DNA of 64,000 nucleotides from Cryoendolithus antarcticus (taxonomy: Eukaryota; Ascomycota; Dothideomycetes; Cladosporiales; Cladosporiaceae), in assembly GCA_002077065.1 (NCBI GenBank), contig NAJO01000006.1, positions 806,001 to 870,000 on the forward strand, in the 5' to 3' direction. The translations under genes and the position numbers were made by a program. The notes under the pieces are model-generated. The model saw only the letters and a program-made list of their open reading frames with translations. It had not been told where the DNA came from and ran no database searches. Below, piece after piece: positions 34,343 through 44,638 of the stretch; position 1 is the stretch's first letter; each line of letters starts with the position of its first letter.

Positions 34343-34600
34343 TGGGATCCAACGAATGATACGAGACGTGACGACCAAATGAACAGCATCGGCTGGAAAA
34401 AGCGGGGGCAGAGCCTGCTTTCAGTATGAGGTATGTAATGTACAGCAAAAGTACAGAGTGATGTTTCCTACCACGTACTGTCTCTCGCTGGCCTCCCAGC
34501 CAGCCTTTGAAGTCACTTATAGTATAATACAGCAGCTCAGTGTCGATGGCGAGGAACCTCTGGCGCCAGCTTCCCTCCATGTCGTCCCCCGAATGTGCAT

Positions 34601-36910
34601 TCAATCATCGTCATCGCTCAGCTCAATCAGTTCAGGCTTCTTCGCAACAGTCTGCTGCTGTCCGCGCATACTCATATCAGGCAGTCCATCACCCTCCTCC
34701 ACCTCATCATCTCCACTCTCCTCTTCCTCCTCAGCGCTACCACCCGTAGTCCCGTCCCTCATTAGCGCATCATCAACAATATCATCATCACTCTCCTCTT
34801 CGCTCCCGCTTCCGCTCCCCTGAGCCGCAGCCTCAGCACCACCAGAAGAGGCCATCATGCCGGTACCGCGCTCGGAAATTACGGGCAGTGCAGGCTCCAG
34901 CCTCGCAGCAACCGCCTGCGTACCGTTGACATGAATGCCCTTGCGAAACTTCTCAAGCGCCTCGGCACGCATGTCGTCTTTCACGCCAACCCACTTCCCA
35001 TTCACCTCCCATAGATCTAGCGCCTCAACTCGCGTGTCAGCCCACATCCACGTCTTGCCGAGATCCCGCTCAATGCGAGGATCGTTGTGCAGAGCATGTT
35101 CGCGGGCTTTGAAAAATCCCGCGAGACCTGTGGAGATACTTAGCAGATTCGAAGGCTTTGGCGGCTGGGCGTTGGGGATCTGAGGAGGAGTGAACCAGGA
35201 TTTCATGGCTGAATATTCGGGTAGACGGCCGAGGATGCGTGTGAAGGGTACTTCTTGACGGGTTGCGGGATCTGCGAAGGGGTCGTGGACGTGGTACCAT
35301 GTCCCGTACTTTGAGACACCGCGTGGAAGGAGAGGTGAGCTGGCAGGGAGAGGTTGCTTGCCGATGCTATCGTAGCTGCGAGCGCTATCCAAGGTGAACG
35401 CGTGGCCGGAGAAGTGTAGGCAAGTGTTGTAAGGCCGACCGTCGTCGTAATCATTGTCGTTGGCTTCGCGAATGTTGACCAGGCGCAGCTTGATGGCCGT
35501 GATGACTAGGATATCGGTGACCGCAGTCTGTGGCTGCTCTTGAGGGTGTGGAGTGAGGCGTACAGCATCGCCGATGAGAAAGAACTCAGGGCCGAGGTAG
35601 GCACCACGACAGAAGACAGTGGCGTTAGGGCCACCATCGGGGACATTTTTGCCTTTGAAGCGCGTCTTGCTAATCGCCGTAGCAGTGCAAGATGTCATGA
35701 GTGCATGACGGACAGTGGCGCGATAGTCCGCTGCTTTTATTGGTGCGAGACACTCCCGCCACAGCACCATTGGGCGGAGAGCATGCAAGGGGACGTAGCA
35801 GTGCTTTTTGCTATGGTGCTTGGCGATGCTTCCAGGTTCAGGCAGTGGCTCGATACGGAAGCCTGAGTTGACGACACTGCTCTTGTTGCTTACAGTCCTT
35901 ATCAGATCAGTCTCCTCAATCGGCTCCGTAGGCAGCTCAGTCACGACGCCAGCCTCCCAGCTGGGAGGATCAACCCACTCAGACTTTCGTAGGTTGAAGC
36001 GATTCCACGTGCCTAAGGTGACGTCCCATGCTAGAGTCTCATCGTCGTCCAGCACACGCACATACATGACAAGCTCACCAGCTCGTGGGATGTAACGCGG
36101 TTGGTCTTTCAACTCTTTGATGACTGACTTTGCCATGGCATTCCCAGCACGCCAGTCCGCAGACATGGGCTCAACGATCGGCTCGTCCATTTCGAAGCCC
36201 TCTCCTCCTTCCTGTAGCTTGTCAAGTAATCTGCGGTAGATATCCGGCGTGTTCTCGTCATCGACCTGCCTTTGGCGCTTGCGAGGCGGCGAGTGAGATG
36301 GCAAACGGCCCTGAGGCAGCAGCTCCGATCCGTTCTGCCTTCCACGTGGCGGCTGCATAGTTGATGACAAGGATGCAACAGGTGCAGTGCTAACATCAGA
36401 TCGCGGCAATGCTGGCTGGGCAGCTTTGGGCTTCGCTGCAGCAGGGCGAGGACGAGCAGGGCTCACACTATGAGCACCCGTGCTCCCATTTCTGCTGCTA
36501 CTACCGCCACCATAGCTCGCTCTCTGCCTGTTACCTGAGCAGAGCTTGCAAATACAGCCCACTGGCCCCGACGTATCCATCAAGTGCTTGAAATGAGGAT
36601 AGAACTCAGCGATCGAGCGGAAGATGCCATTGGGATGGCCGTAGACATACCGGTCGACATGTGTCGTACCCGGGCGCTTCTTCTCGAAGCCAGCGTAGCC
36701 CTGAGGGAGCTTATCGAGCTGCCAGGTGTGTGCATGTACGGGAGCGCCACGATCAGCATTGGTGAGGTCACGGGCCCATTTGTCGTTAGCGACGCGCTCG
36801 AGCAGGTAAGTGTCATTGCGCGTGAGACCTCGCTCTGGTCCAGGCCATTTGCTGCTATCGCCGTCGGACTGGCAGGGCTTTATGGGGATGACTCGAGGTG
36901 GTGGAGCCAT
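34601..36910 (-). CDS. Clr2-like heterochromatin silencing protein
   Basis: A single exon of 769 aa. The N-terminal Clr2 segment is visible at about residues 60-130 (KLPQGYAGFEKKRPG, DRYVYGHPNGIFRSIAEF) and ends in a Cys cluster (CICKLCSG). A Ser/Pro-rich linker follows. The central/C-terminal part (about 260-640) has the Clr2 transcription-silencing region, with FCRGAYLGPEFFLIGDAV and LHFSGHAFTLDSAR. The last 80 residues are strongly acidic (EEEEESGDDEVEEGD). In fission yeast Clr2 is a scaffold subunit of the SHREC nucleosome-remodelling and deacetylase complex that silences heterochromatin. It is divergent from Lcp5 across about 410 bases. Confidence 0.85.
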   Translation of the reverse strand: MAPPPRVIPIKPCQSDGDSSKWPGPERGLTRNDTYLLERVANDKWARDLTNADRGAPVHAHTWQLDKLPQGYAGFEKKRPGTTHVDRYVYGHPNGIFRSIAEFYPHFKHLMDTSGPVGCICKLCSGNRQRASYGGGSSSRNGSTGAHSVSPARPRPAAAKPKAAQPALPRSDVSTAPVASLSSTMQPPRGRQNGSELLPQGRLPSHSPPRKRQRQVDDENTPDIYRRLLDKLQEGGEGFEMDEPIVEPMSADWRAGNAMAKSVIKELKDQPRYIPRAGELVMYVRVLDDDETLAWDVTLGTWNRFNLRKSEWVDPPSWEAGVVTELPTEPIEETDLIRTVSNKSSVVNSGFRIEPLPEPGSIAKHHSKKHCYVPLHALRPMVLWRECLAPIKAADYRATVRHALMTSCTATAISKTRFKGKNVPDGGPNATVFCRGAYLGPEFFLIGDAVRLTPHPQEQPQTAVTDILVITAIKLRLVNIREANDNDYDDGRPYNTCLHFSGHAFTLDSARSYDSIGKQPLPASSPLLPRGVSKYGTWYHVHDPFADPATRQEVPFTRILGRLPEYSAMKSWFTPPQIPNAQPPKPSNLLSISTGLAGFFKAREHALHNDPRIERDLGKTWMWADTRVEALDLWEVNGKWVGVKDDMRAEALEKFRKGIHVNGTQAVAARLEPALPVISERGTGMMASSGGAEAAAQGSGSGSEEESDDDIVDDALMRDGTTGGSAEEEEESGDDEVEEGDGLPDMSMRGQQQTVAKKPELIELSDDDD

Positions 36911-37324
36911 TTCCCGTCAAGTCTGTGGTAGAGACTACAATCCCATTCGATGACTACTACGGCCGGTACCTTAAAGCTCATCCATGCGCCGTGAAACGGC
37001 TGATGTTGCGCAAAGTTCCGGTGACTCTGTGATTTATTCCGCTCTCACTCAGCTTGACTCGCACGGAGCCAGCATTTGGGAGCTGACGATACTACCCAAG
37101 GTCGCAGTGCGCTTTCAACGGTGAGTTGAATGGTACTTGCTGGTGACTACACACCGCGAAATGTAGTGGACGGTATCGAGTTACACGCGCTTTCGTGAGC
37201 AGGCACTGTGGAGCAAGAGTGAAGTCGAGTTTCGGCGCACGGGATAACGTATTTCCGTCCTTTCCTATGCCCATCACTTTGCGAGCGAACTTTCACATGC
37301 TGTGGAAGCGATATTGACGACAAC
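36911..37324. other. Divergent promoter region, Clr2 / Lcp5
   Basis: 414 bases between two start codons facing away from each other. Both promoters must lie here. I could not pick out a convincing core element. Confidence 0.45.
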
Positions 37325-38392
37325 ATGGCTTCTCCCACGCTGCTAGATACGCTGTCAAGCCTGCAGACCTCGTCAGACGCCGCCTTCACCAGTCTACCGC
37401 AGCTCTCGACACTGCTACCACCCGAGAATGGCATTGCACTACTCGACGCCAAAACCGAGATATTTCTCTCTTACCTCCAAGCCCTTGCACTGCGCAACCT
37501 GACAGTCCTACGAGGGGTGAAGGAGGGCGCAGATGCCGAAGAGACGAAGCAGCTGAGTGACAGGCTCACCAATAAGCTCATCGAGCACCGAGTCTACCTC
37601 GAACGTGGTGTTCGACCACTCGAGCAGCGGATCAAGTATGAGGTGGATCGGAATGTGCGCATGGCGGAGGACGACGACAGGAAGGAAGCCATGAAAGCGA
37701 AGCAGCCAGCAGCGGCCACGAAGGGCCATGGCAGCGACTCCGAGTCAGACAGCGACGAGGAAGACGAAGACGAAACCAACACAGCAGAGAACGATGCCTT
37801 CGCAGTCCGACCCAACCCTTCGGCCATGCTTCAGCGCAATAATGACTCTGCCGCTCCATCTCGCACCGCAGCCTCATCAGCCGACGGCGTCTATCGCCCT
37901 CCCCGAGTCTCGGCCACATCCATGCCCACTACCGAAAGCCGCGCAGCAAAGCCAGCCCGTGTCGGCCGCTCAAGCACAGTAGACGAATATATCTCCTCTG
38001 AGCTCTCCCTCGCGCCCACCGCTCAGCCCTCGATAGGCAGCACAATCACCTCTCATGGCCGCGGCACCAAGAATTCCCGCGACATGGCGCGTGAAGCCGA
38101 GCGACGAGACTACGAAGAGACGAACCTCGTGCGTTTGCCGAAGGAGAGTAAGAAGATACTGAAAGCTCGGGAGGAGAAGCAGAGAGGCAGTTACGGTGGG
38201 GAGGAGTGGAGGGGTATTGGGGAGAGTGTGGATCGGATCGCGGGGTTGACTGGACGAAAGGGTGGGAAGGAGGGGGTGCTTGAGAGGAGTCGGAAGAGGC
38301 CGACTGAGGATGGGCCGAGAGGGGATGGGGTGCAGGGGGGTGGGGCCTTCGAGGTCAAGAAGAGGAGGGTGGAGAAGAGGGCGAAGAGGTAA
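37325..38392 (+). CDS. lcp5: U3 snoRNP-associated ribosome biogenesis protein Lcp5/neuroguidin
   Basis: A single exon of 355 aa. The N-terminal Sas10/Utp3/C1D domain covers about residues 5-110 (LLDAKTEIFLSYLQALALRN, RVYLERGVRPLEQRIKYEVD). An acidic stretch follows (SDSESDSDEEDEDE), then VYRPPRVSATSMP, a conserved Lcp5 segment. The C-terminal part is basic (RDMAREAERRDYEETNLVRL, then RKR/KKRR runs), typical for a nucleolar RNA-processing factor. Lcp5 works in small-subunit pre-rRNA processing with the U3 snoRNP. Length fits the family. Confidence 0.88.
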   Translation: MASPTLLDTLSSLQTSSDAAFTSLPQLSTLLPPENGIALLDAKTEIFLSYLQALALRNLTVLRGVKEGADAEETKQLSDRLTNKLIEHRVYLERGVRPLEQRIKYEVDRNVRMAEDDDRKEAMKAKQPAAATKGHGSDSESDSDEEDEDETNTAENDAFAVRPNPSAMLQRNNDSAAPSRTAASSADGVYRPPRVSATSMPTTESRAAKPARVGRSSTVDEYISSELSLAPTAQPSIGSTITSHGRGTKNSRDMAREAERRDYEETNLVRLPKESKKILKAREEKQRGSYGGEEWRGIGESVDRIAGLTGRKGGKEGVLERSRKRPTEDGPRGDGVQGGGAFEVKKRRVEKRAKR

Positions 38393-38572
38393 TGAGTCGA
38401 ACGAAATTGATTTCTGCAACGCAGACATAATTGCTCCCTGCATGGAGATGCTGTGCATCTATCGACATGCCCATGAGGTCTCTCTATTTATCTCGGACCT
38501 TCAGCGTTCATCTTTGAGCACAATCTGCAGCCCCCGCGCCAGCCCGACGACAAGTCTCCTCCCGCATTTCGT

Positions 38573-39313
38573 TCAGTACACCACATCCGGCTCCTCCAAC
38601 CCCGATCCCTCCAACATCCACTCCCCATCCGCCCCATCCAACCCCGATCCTTCCCAAACCCATGCCTCATCTCCCCACCCCCACTCCTCGTCCGCCACCG
38701 CCTGCGCAATACTCCAATACATCCGTTCGAACACCTGTCTCCTACTCCAGGGATATATGAGCTTCTGGCCCCTAGATAGCATCTGCACCAGCATCCTCAC
38801 CGGATCATTTCTGTCGAGAAAGCCTGTGGTCTTCCCGACTGAGAAGATGTGCGGACCGTTGATGCCGGGCTTCTCGATGACAAGGGAGCTGATGGGATGC
38901 TTCCTCATATTAAGAACTATGAACTCGAGGTTGTCGATACGAGCGAGTTCTTCGTCTTTGACAGCTGCGAAGGGAGGGTTCTCATAGATCTCGAAAGGAG
39001 GATCCTTGCTGCCATCGTATGTCAGAGTGATGGTAGCAGGTTGATCCCAGACTTCTGACCAGAAGGATGACGAGACTTCACGATGAGCGTCAAGAAGCTC
39101 GGTATGAATTTGCTGGCAAGTGGCCAGCAGTCCCGTTTCTGGAGCCCCATGGATGACAGATGTGCGTGTGAAGTTTGTGAGGTCGATCCTGTCGTCAGGT
39201 TTGAGCGTACTGGTCAAGTAGGCTGCGTAGATGCGGTTCCTGAGCTCGCCGGGGAGTTTGCAAAGTGGCGATTGGGATTGGATGAGCGCTGGCTTCGTGA
39301 AGGGAGGAGACAT
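38573..39313 (-). CDS. LxxELRN-box protein, copy 4 (LPGELRNRIY)
   Basis: A single exon of 246 aa. The box CKLPGELRNRIYAAYLTSTL is near residue 20 and the helix LLATCQQIHTELLDAHRE follows, as in copies 1-3. The centre holds a conserved LEFIVLNMRKHPISSLVI / GINGPHIFSVGKTTGFLD segment shared with copy 5, so the two are near relatives. The C-terminus has a short tandem duplication (WVWEGSGLDGADGE, then WMLEGSGLEEPD). Function is unknown. It lies tail to tail with Lcp5, only 180 bases apart. Confidence 0.8.
   Translation of the reverse strand: MSPPFTKPALIQSQSPLCKLPGELRNRIYAAYLTSTLKPDDRIDLTNFTRTSVIHGAPETGLLATCQQIHTELLDAHREVSSSFWSEVWDQPATITLTYDGSKDPPFEIYENPPFAAVKDEELARIDNLEFIVLNMRKHPISSLVIEKPGINGPHIFSVGKTTGFLDRNDPVRMLVQMLSRGQKLIYPWSRRQVFERMYWSIAQAVADEEWGWGDEAWVWEGSGLDGADGEWMLEGSGLEEPDVVY
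38595..38678. repeat. Two-copy 42-bp tandem repeat in the copy 4 C-terminus
   Basis: The sequence TCCAACCCCGATCC recurs at 38595 and 38637, exactly 42 bases (14 codons) apart, with diverging flanks. It encodes the duplicated W-x-x-EGSGL segment. It keeps frame, so it extends the protein rather than breaking it. Confidence 0.6.
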
Positions 39314-39708
39314 CTCGAGGTGTGTTGGGCTCTGCGAAGGGGAGCGTCAGAACTGTCACTTGATGCGATGGCCGACAATATCTGTCCAGTGTACAGAGGG
39401 AGGGCTCTGTGCTGTCGCGTCCGTCCTTGAATTCAAAAGCTGTGTTGATCGGACGTCGAATGGCGATGTGAAGTCCAACGGTGGGTACACTGGAACCGGA
39501 GGCATGACTGCCTGAAAACGAGCATGTGAGGTAGGCGTGGTGGAGAATGATGCAGGCGCGACGCAGATACGAACGTACCTGCGTGGGATTATGAAATGGA
39601 TTTCGAGAAGGAACTAGAGGCGCGCTGTAACAGCACGAAAACGTTTTGTCAAAACACCCCGTTTGATCGCTTTTCTCTAGACGAAATCTCCACTAAGGTA
39701 CTGTACCT
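39314..39708. other. Spacer between LxxELRN copies 4 and 5
   Basis: Presumably the copy 4 promoter. I see no gene. Confidence 0.35.
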
Positions 39709-40373
39709 TTACGACGAAATCCCTGAATTCCGCCGAATCATCTCCAGTAGACGACGATGGTAATCCTCAGCCCTCCTAAGAGCCGCACACTGCTCCACGA
39801 TCCCATTCACAGTCTCGTGAAATCTCATATAGACTACCCTCTTCCCGTACCTGAACTCAGCATCCTGCCAGACCGCCAGACGCGTCACCATTGTCTTCGC
39901 CGCGTCGCCGTCGTCCAGCATACCCGTGGTTCTGCCCTCAGAGAGTACTTTCTTGCCGTTCAGCCCAGGATTGCGCAGGACGACGAAGGTGATACTCGAA
40001 TGTGGAGCTTTCCCATAACTGTAGATGAACTCCATATGACCGACGTGATCGAGAGCGATGTCTTTGATGGGGTCAAGTATAGTGTGAGCAGCAGGGTATA
40101 TGGGGTTCGTGCGTCCCCAGAACCATCGATTCGCCTCGCGGTGAAGAGCGAACAGCTCGTTGTGAGCATGCTGGCGAGTGTGGAGCAGCGCTGTCGGAGG
40201 AGCTATGATAATGGCGGTGATCTCACCGCGAGTACGGTGCGTGATGTCGATCTTATCATCGGATCTAATGTGCTAGCGAGGTAAGCTTCGTAGATACGGT
40301 TCCTGAGCTCGCCGGGGAGGACCAAGAGTAAAGACTGATGCTGAGGCAGTGCTTGGTTGATGAATTGGGCCAT
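39709..40373 (-). pseudogene. LxxELRN-box protein, copy 5, one-base deletion
   Basis: The ATG at 40373 starts a frame with LLLVLPGELRNRIYEAYL and ASTLDP, which then shifts and stops within about 30 codons. One frame over, homology continues immediately (DDKIDITHRTRGEI) through NELFALHREANRWFWG, SITFVVLRNPGLNGKKVLSE and GRTTGMLDDGD to a stop at 39709. Copy 4 reads STLKPDDRID across this point, so a single missing base at about 40261, in the Pro codon, explains everything. No other stop or shift is seen. This makes it either a very young pseudogene or a base-call error. No intron can fit, since the two frames meet directly. Confidence 0.7.
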
Positions 40374-40830
40374 TAGTGTAAGTGCTTCATTGTGTATTGT
40401 TGTGTAGTGATGAACTATCGAATCGAGGTATCTGCGATAGCACTGGCAGAGCAAGCGGGCTATTCACCATGAAATGGCATGATTGCATAGCTTATTCGCC
40501 AGTCAATGTGTTGCCTTCCAAGCGTACGGCAGTCAGACATTGTCTTCGGGACCTGAGCCAGTCAGCAGCAGTCCAACTGTGCACGGCATTCTCATCTTGC
40601 GCGAGAGTTGAAATATGAAGGAAGAAGGCGATAACTAGTATTGAACGATGTTTCTTATATCCATATTACCCTGACCGACCATGAGGAAAAAGGGGTATCT
40701 AGCAACGCTTTTCCCAAATCACCTCATTCCGTTACCCAGCACTGAAACGCCTTCCAAATCTAATCTGACCCTAATCGGGGTATCAGCTTCAAGCTACGAC
40801 ACAACCTGTGACAGCATTACGCTGGCGCCA
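40374..40830. other. Intergenic region, copy 5 / arrestin gene
   Basis: Holds the likely promoter of copy 5 and the 3' end of the arrestin gene. A plus-strand open frame beginning at 40681 runs antisense into the arrestin coding region and is a shadow. Confidence 0.35.
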
Positions 40831-42561
40831 CTAACGCACAGCAGGATAGCTCGGCAAGCGTCTTTCCACAGCAGTTCCGCCGAACCACCTCGATCCTCCA
40901 ACGAGGTCCGCGTACTCCGGTGGCGCATCCATTCCGTTGTCCTCGAATCGCACGGTCGTGTGCGCAGTAGGCACATCCTCGAACTCAGGTGGCGAGTCCT
41001 CTTCCTCGGTGCCGATCAGCGTCCGGATCGGCTGGCTGTTGCGTCGGCGAGCGTTTCGGGGCGCGCTGGCATGCAAGTTGACTGTGTTGCGGGGGGCGAA
41101 GAAGTCGCCGAGGTCGTCCTCAACGTCGGTCTCAAGAGTGGCAGAGAGGACAGAGCTGCGTCTACGCGCAGGTCCAGATGGGAATGAAGATGGGTTCGTT
41201 GCCGGCGACGCAGATATTTGAATTGGCAGACGAAGGTCCATCGATCCTCCCAAGCCTGCAGTCTGCACAGATAGCGAGAGGGCAAGGATGTATGTCCTGC
41301 TGATCAGGCAGGAGTGGAATGTAGGGACGAAAGCCTTGGTGCTGGGCAGCTCAACAGGGACAACGATCTTCGCCACCCACACTGGTGCGCCGGGCGTGTA
41401 GGTTGCACTGGCTTCTGGAGACCAAGGAATGTCTGCGGAGACCGCGCTACCTCTGCGCTGGATCTGCGTAGGCGCGGGCGTGGCGGCGTCTTCAAGCTGC
41501 CACTTGACGTCCGAGATGCAGCGAGAGGACAGCTCGTGAGATTCGCCGTGAAGGCCTTTCGAGGCGTCGAACTCGGAGTCGGCTTTGCGTGGGATGTCTG
41601 CGCGGGCAACGGCGGCGAAGTAGGTGCGGACTTTGAGCTTGGACGTAAGCTTGTCAAGGCGAGGAGTCTGAGTCACGCCCTCAGCAGGCTCGAACCTGAG
41701 CATCACAGTCGCCTTGCTCGTCACTCTCTCTCCATCAACGCCGGCAGCCAAGTGCAGTGACCTCGGCTGCTCAGCTTCAATGACAAGGGTTCCGAGCTTT
41801 CCCTTCAAGAGGCCCTTCTTGACCTTCTTCTCCTTGCGCATGATATAATCGGAGCGGTCAACGTCCGCAGTCTTCCAGTCGACATCAAGCGGTGGCTCCT
41901 CCTCGGCTGTAGGGATCACTCGGAGTCTGCGTGCCTTGTTGGCAACAGGCACACGCGCGAAGTCATCGCCCGTATGCGAAAGCTTGCTGATCTTGGCGAA
42001 GATACCGTAGCGCACGCTCGCCATCTCGGGCGCCATATCATCAAGTCCGCCATCACGACTTGATAGCTCGCGATCGCCGAATGTGGGTGGCAATTGGCAA
42101 TGCCAGTCTCGGACGCGCGGATTCGCCACCGAGTGCTTGCAAACGTGTGGCAGAAGCTGTTGCGGCACGGCGAAGACGAACGGGAACGTGTAAGTCTTAC
42201 CAGCTCGTAGAATGCGATCTGCTGGGCAGAGACGGTCAAGTCCTGGCTGGCTCAGGCGGAGGAAGTTGTGAAAGGCCTCTGAGCGGCCGGAGATGGCAGC
42301 CGCAGTCGTAAGTCGCTCAACGTACGTCCTCGCAGTGCCGACGAATTCGATATCGATGTTGTCGAAGTCCGTATCTACCACTGCAGTGATCCTAACCGTT
42401 CCTTCGATCCTGTCAAGCGTAGTAAAAACTCGGTTCCGGCTGTCCAGGTGAATGCTGATTTCCGGCTTCGTCGAATGCACCAGCTGGCGCAATTTGCCCG
42501 GAACCATACCGTAGCTGCCGTTGATCGCACTGCTCACTGGGAAGGGAGGTGGTGAAGTCAT
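40831..42561 (-). CDS. Arrestin-like protein, probable Rsp5 ubiquitin-ligase adaptor
   Basis: A single exon of 576 aa from the ATG at 42561; the upstream extension of the frame begins at a TTG and is unlikely. The N-terminal arrestin fold shows ISIHLDSRNRVFTTLDRIEG and GTVRITAVVDTDFDNIDIEF, then LRAGKTYTFPFVFAVPQQLL, the usual first-lobe landmarks. The second lobe runs to about residue 460. The tail contains PPEF and PPEY, the latter a PY motif for the WW domains of Rsp5/Nedd4 ligases. Fungal alpha-arrestins recruit Rsp5 to plasma-membrane transporters for endocytosis. Targets are unknown; the window encodes two permeases but nothing ties them to it. Confidence 0.85.
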   Translation of the reverse strand: MTSPPPFPVSSAINGSYGMVPGKLRQLVHSTKPEISIHLDSRNRVFTTLDRIEGTVRITAVVDTDFDNIDIEFVGTARTYVERLTTAAAISGRSEAFHNFLRLSQPGLDRLCPADRILRAGKTYTFPFVFAVPQQLLPHVCKHSVANPRVRDWHCQLPPTFGDRELSSRDGGLDDMAPEMASVRYGIFAKISKLSHTGDDFARVPVANKARRLRVIPTAEEEPPLDVDWKTADVDRSDYIMRKEKKVKKGLLKGKLGTLVIEAEQPRSLHLAAGVDGERVTSKATVMLRFEPAEGVTQTPRLDKLTSKLKVRTYFAAVARADIPRKADSEFDASKGLHGESHELSSRCISDVKWQLEDAATPAPTQIQRRGSAVSADIPWSPEASATYTPGAPVWVAKIVVPVELPSTKAFVPTFHSCLISRTYILALSLSVQTAGLGGSMDLRLPIQISASPATNPSSFPSGPARRRSSVLSATLETDVEDDLGDFFAPRNTVNLHASAPRNARRRNSQPIRTLIGTEEEDSPPEFEDVPTAHTTVRFEDNGMDAPPEYADLVGGSRWFGGTAVERRLPSYPAVR

Positions 42562-44638
42562 TTTGAAGTCGCCGAAATCGTATGACTGATATTCAAGACT
42601 CGGTGATGCGTGCCACGCGATTCTGCCTGTCAAGTGACCTCAAGCAAGTCCCCGCAGATAAGGGCACACACTCTTGACAGAGGTGGCGTTTCGCTCTGCT
42701 GTGTTTGGTGCCGCCCAAGAACAAGGCAAGACTTGGGCCAATCAATCGAGAGCGCCGTGCGATATCGCCGAGCAATGTGTATGTAGCTGCTCCCCGCACT
42801 GATGGCTGTAATCTGGAGTAGTCTTGGGTGTTGTGAAGAAATTGTAGTGTCTGATGCGAAGTAATGAAGAGAGGCTTACGTGACTGGCACACGCTGGCGC
42901 CTATATACCTCAAACGGTCGGGCTTACCACCACGGTGTTCGACATCCTAATGCGCGCAGGGCGTCCAAGGAGTACACGTCGATGTTGAGTCACCCCGTCA
43001 CGGAGTCGATGTCGGCATGGCTGGATGCAGGAAAGCTGCGCTAGTGGGTAGCGCGGCCTGGAGAAGCTTGTAATCCTTCCCACGATCTTCGCGCGTGTTT
43101 TGTCAGCGAGATCGCATTGCTGTCGTAGGGCGCACGCAGAGCCTCCAAAGCACGCCCTCTTGACGTCGTTGACTGGTCATCTGTCATATCTTGCTCACAA
43201 AGCAATGCTGATCATGGTATGACTGTGATTCTATCCAACACCGTCGCCCGGCGTTCGCCAGCACGTTCCACTCCATTGCGATGGCGACTAAATTCGCCAT
43301 CATAAGAGCCAGTCCCCCAAAGGAAGGACAGTCCGTATTTTCATGTCGTGTAAAGGAAGGCCAGACGAGCACCGGGGCTTTATGACACACAGATGGCCGC
43401 TTATGTTAAGCGCAGACGACTACCAACGGCGCGTTGAGCCCACTGAAAATTTCGCTCCATATACTAGGCCATTGGAGGCATGCTTTCACGGACTCCATGG
43501 CACGTTGCGACACGTGTGGAGAAGCGTTTTGCCGACAACGGGGCGACTGGTTGTCGTTGCATCGCCACGTGCACGTAGCGGTGGACGAGAGTTTGTGGTC
43601 AGACGGTACGAGAATAGCCCACGGGCGCACTTTACTACGGTGCTGCTGCGATACCTGCTTCAAATCGTGAAGTCCACATCGGTATTGATCTGGACTTCGG
43701 AGTTGTCGTGTTCGGCACTCGTGGCTGGCTGCGATGCCGATGTCGGTGCTAGTTTTCCCTTAGGGCTGTCGCTACACACGTTTTCAATGCCTCGAGGTTT
43801 GGAATCATGAAGTCCTTCTATCAGCACGGCTGTGATCAACAGGCGTCTCGCTACTGCACCAACGCGAAATGCGTTGCGCGGCGATGCAGTGACAAGCCAA
43901 CGCATGTCTCTCACCAGCGCTGCATGCTGTAGTTGTGGCAACGTGAGCGTAACTATCGCGGCATAGGAGCGCTCCGTGTCTTGGAGGCACGAGTCTACGT
44001 GTACGGGTGGGAACTTCGCACTCGTCTACCAATAATGTAAACGTGCGGATGATTTTGAGCAATTGCCTGCGTGCCTGCAAAAAACCGAAAAAAGGAGGCG
44101 TTGGAGATGTGGAATTGGAATTGAGCTCGCGCACGACATGCTCCATTTTGCTCCACTCTACGAACGCCCTTACCCATTTAAGCGCGTCTCCGCTGTCGAC
44201 GGGCCTGAGTCACCTTGGACGCCTACCAAGAGCCTGAGGACTATAGCGATAAGGCACAGTGCTGACGGGAGGGAACCCGCCCCTACCCTGCGAGCAACGC
44301 CGTGGTGAAGCAGATCTCCTACGAGTCCGCAGATGCTCACTGAAAGAGCAGCCTCTCGCATCGGCGCGCAAGCTCCAGCCCGTGACTGCAGCCGAGTCGA
44401 TGTAGACGTGCGGAAGCGCAGGGGTAGTTCGCAACGGTTCTGCCTGTAAAGAACGACTTCATTATATCCATCTATATCTCATCTGCTTATATCATCATCC
44501 GGCGGCGCAGGCGAGAAGCTCACGTCGACCGTTCTCCTTATTATCACCCGTTGACTGTCATCCGACTCTATGCTGCGTTGGTCTGCTTTTCCAACTGCTG
44601 ACGATTTATATGTGAGGTTCTCGGGTCGCATCTGTTGG
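42562..44638. other. 2.1-kb stretch without a supported gene
   Basis: This is the longest gene-free stretch. A plus-strand frame at 43343-43810 (155 codons) is the longest open one but has no domain, no signal peptide and no homologue I recognise. No transposon ends, tRNA or satellite repeats were seen. The left end should hold the arrestin promoter. Confidence 0.4.

Noticed and set aside
40681..41187. A 168-codon plus-strand frame
   Set aside because: It is antisense to the C-terminal part of the arrestin gene, whose domains are clear.
43343..43810. A 155-codon plus-strand open frame in the 2.1-kb gap
   Set aside because: No domain, no signal peptide and no continuation by splicing; composition looks like random sequence.
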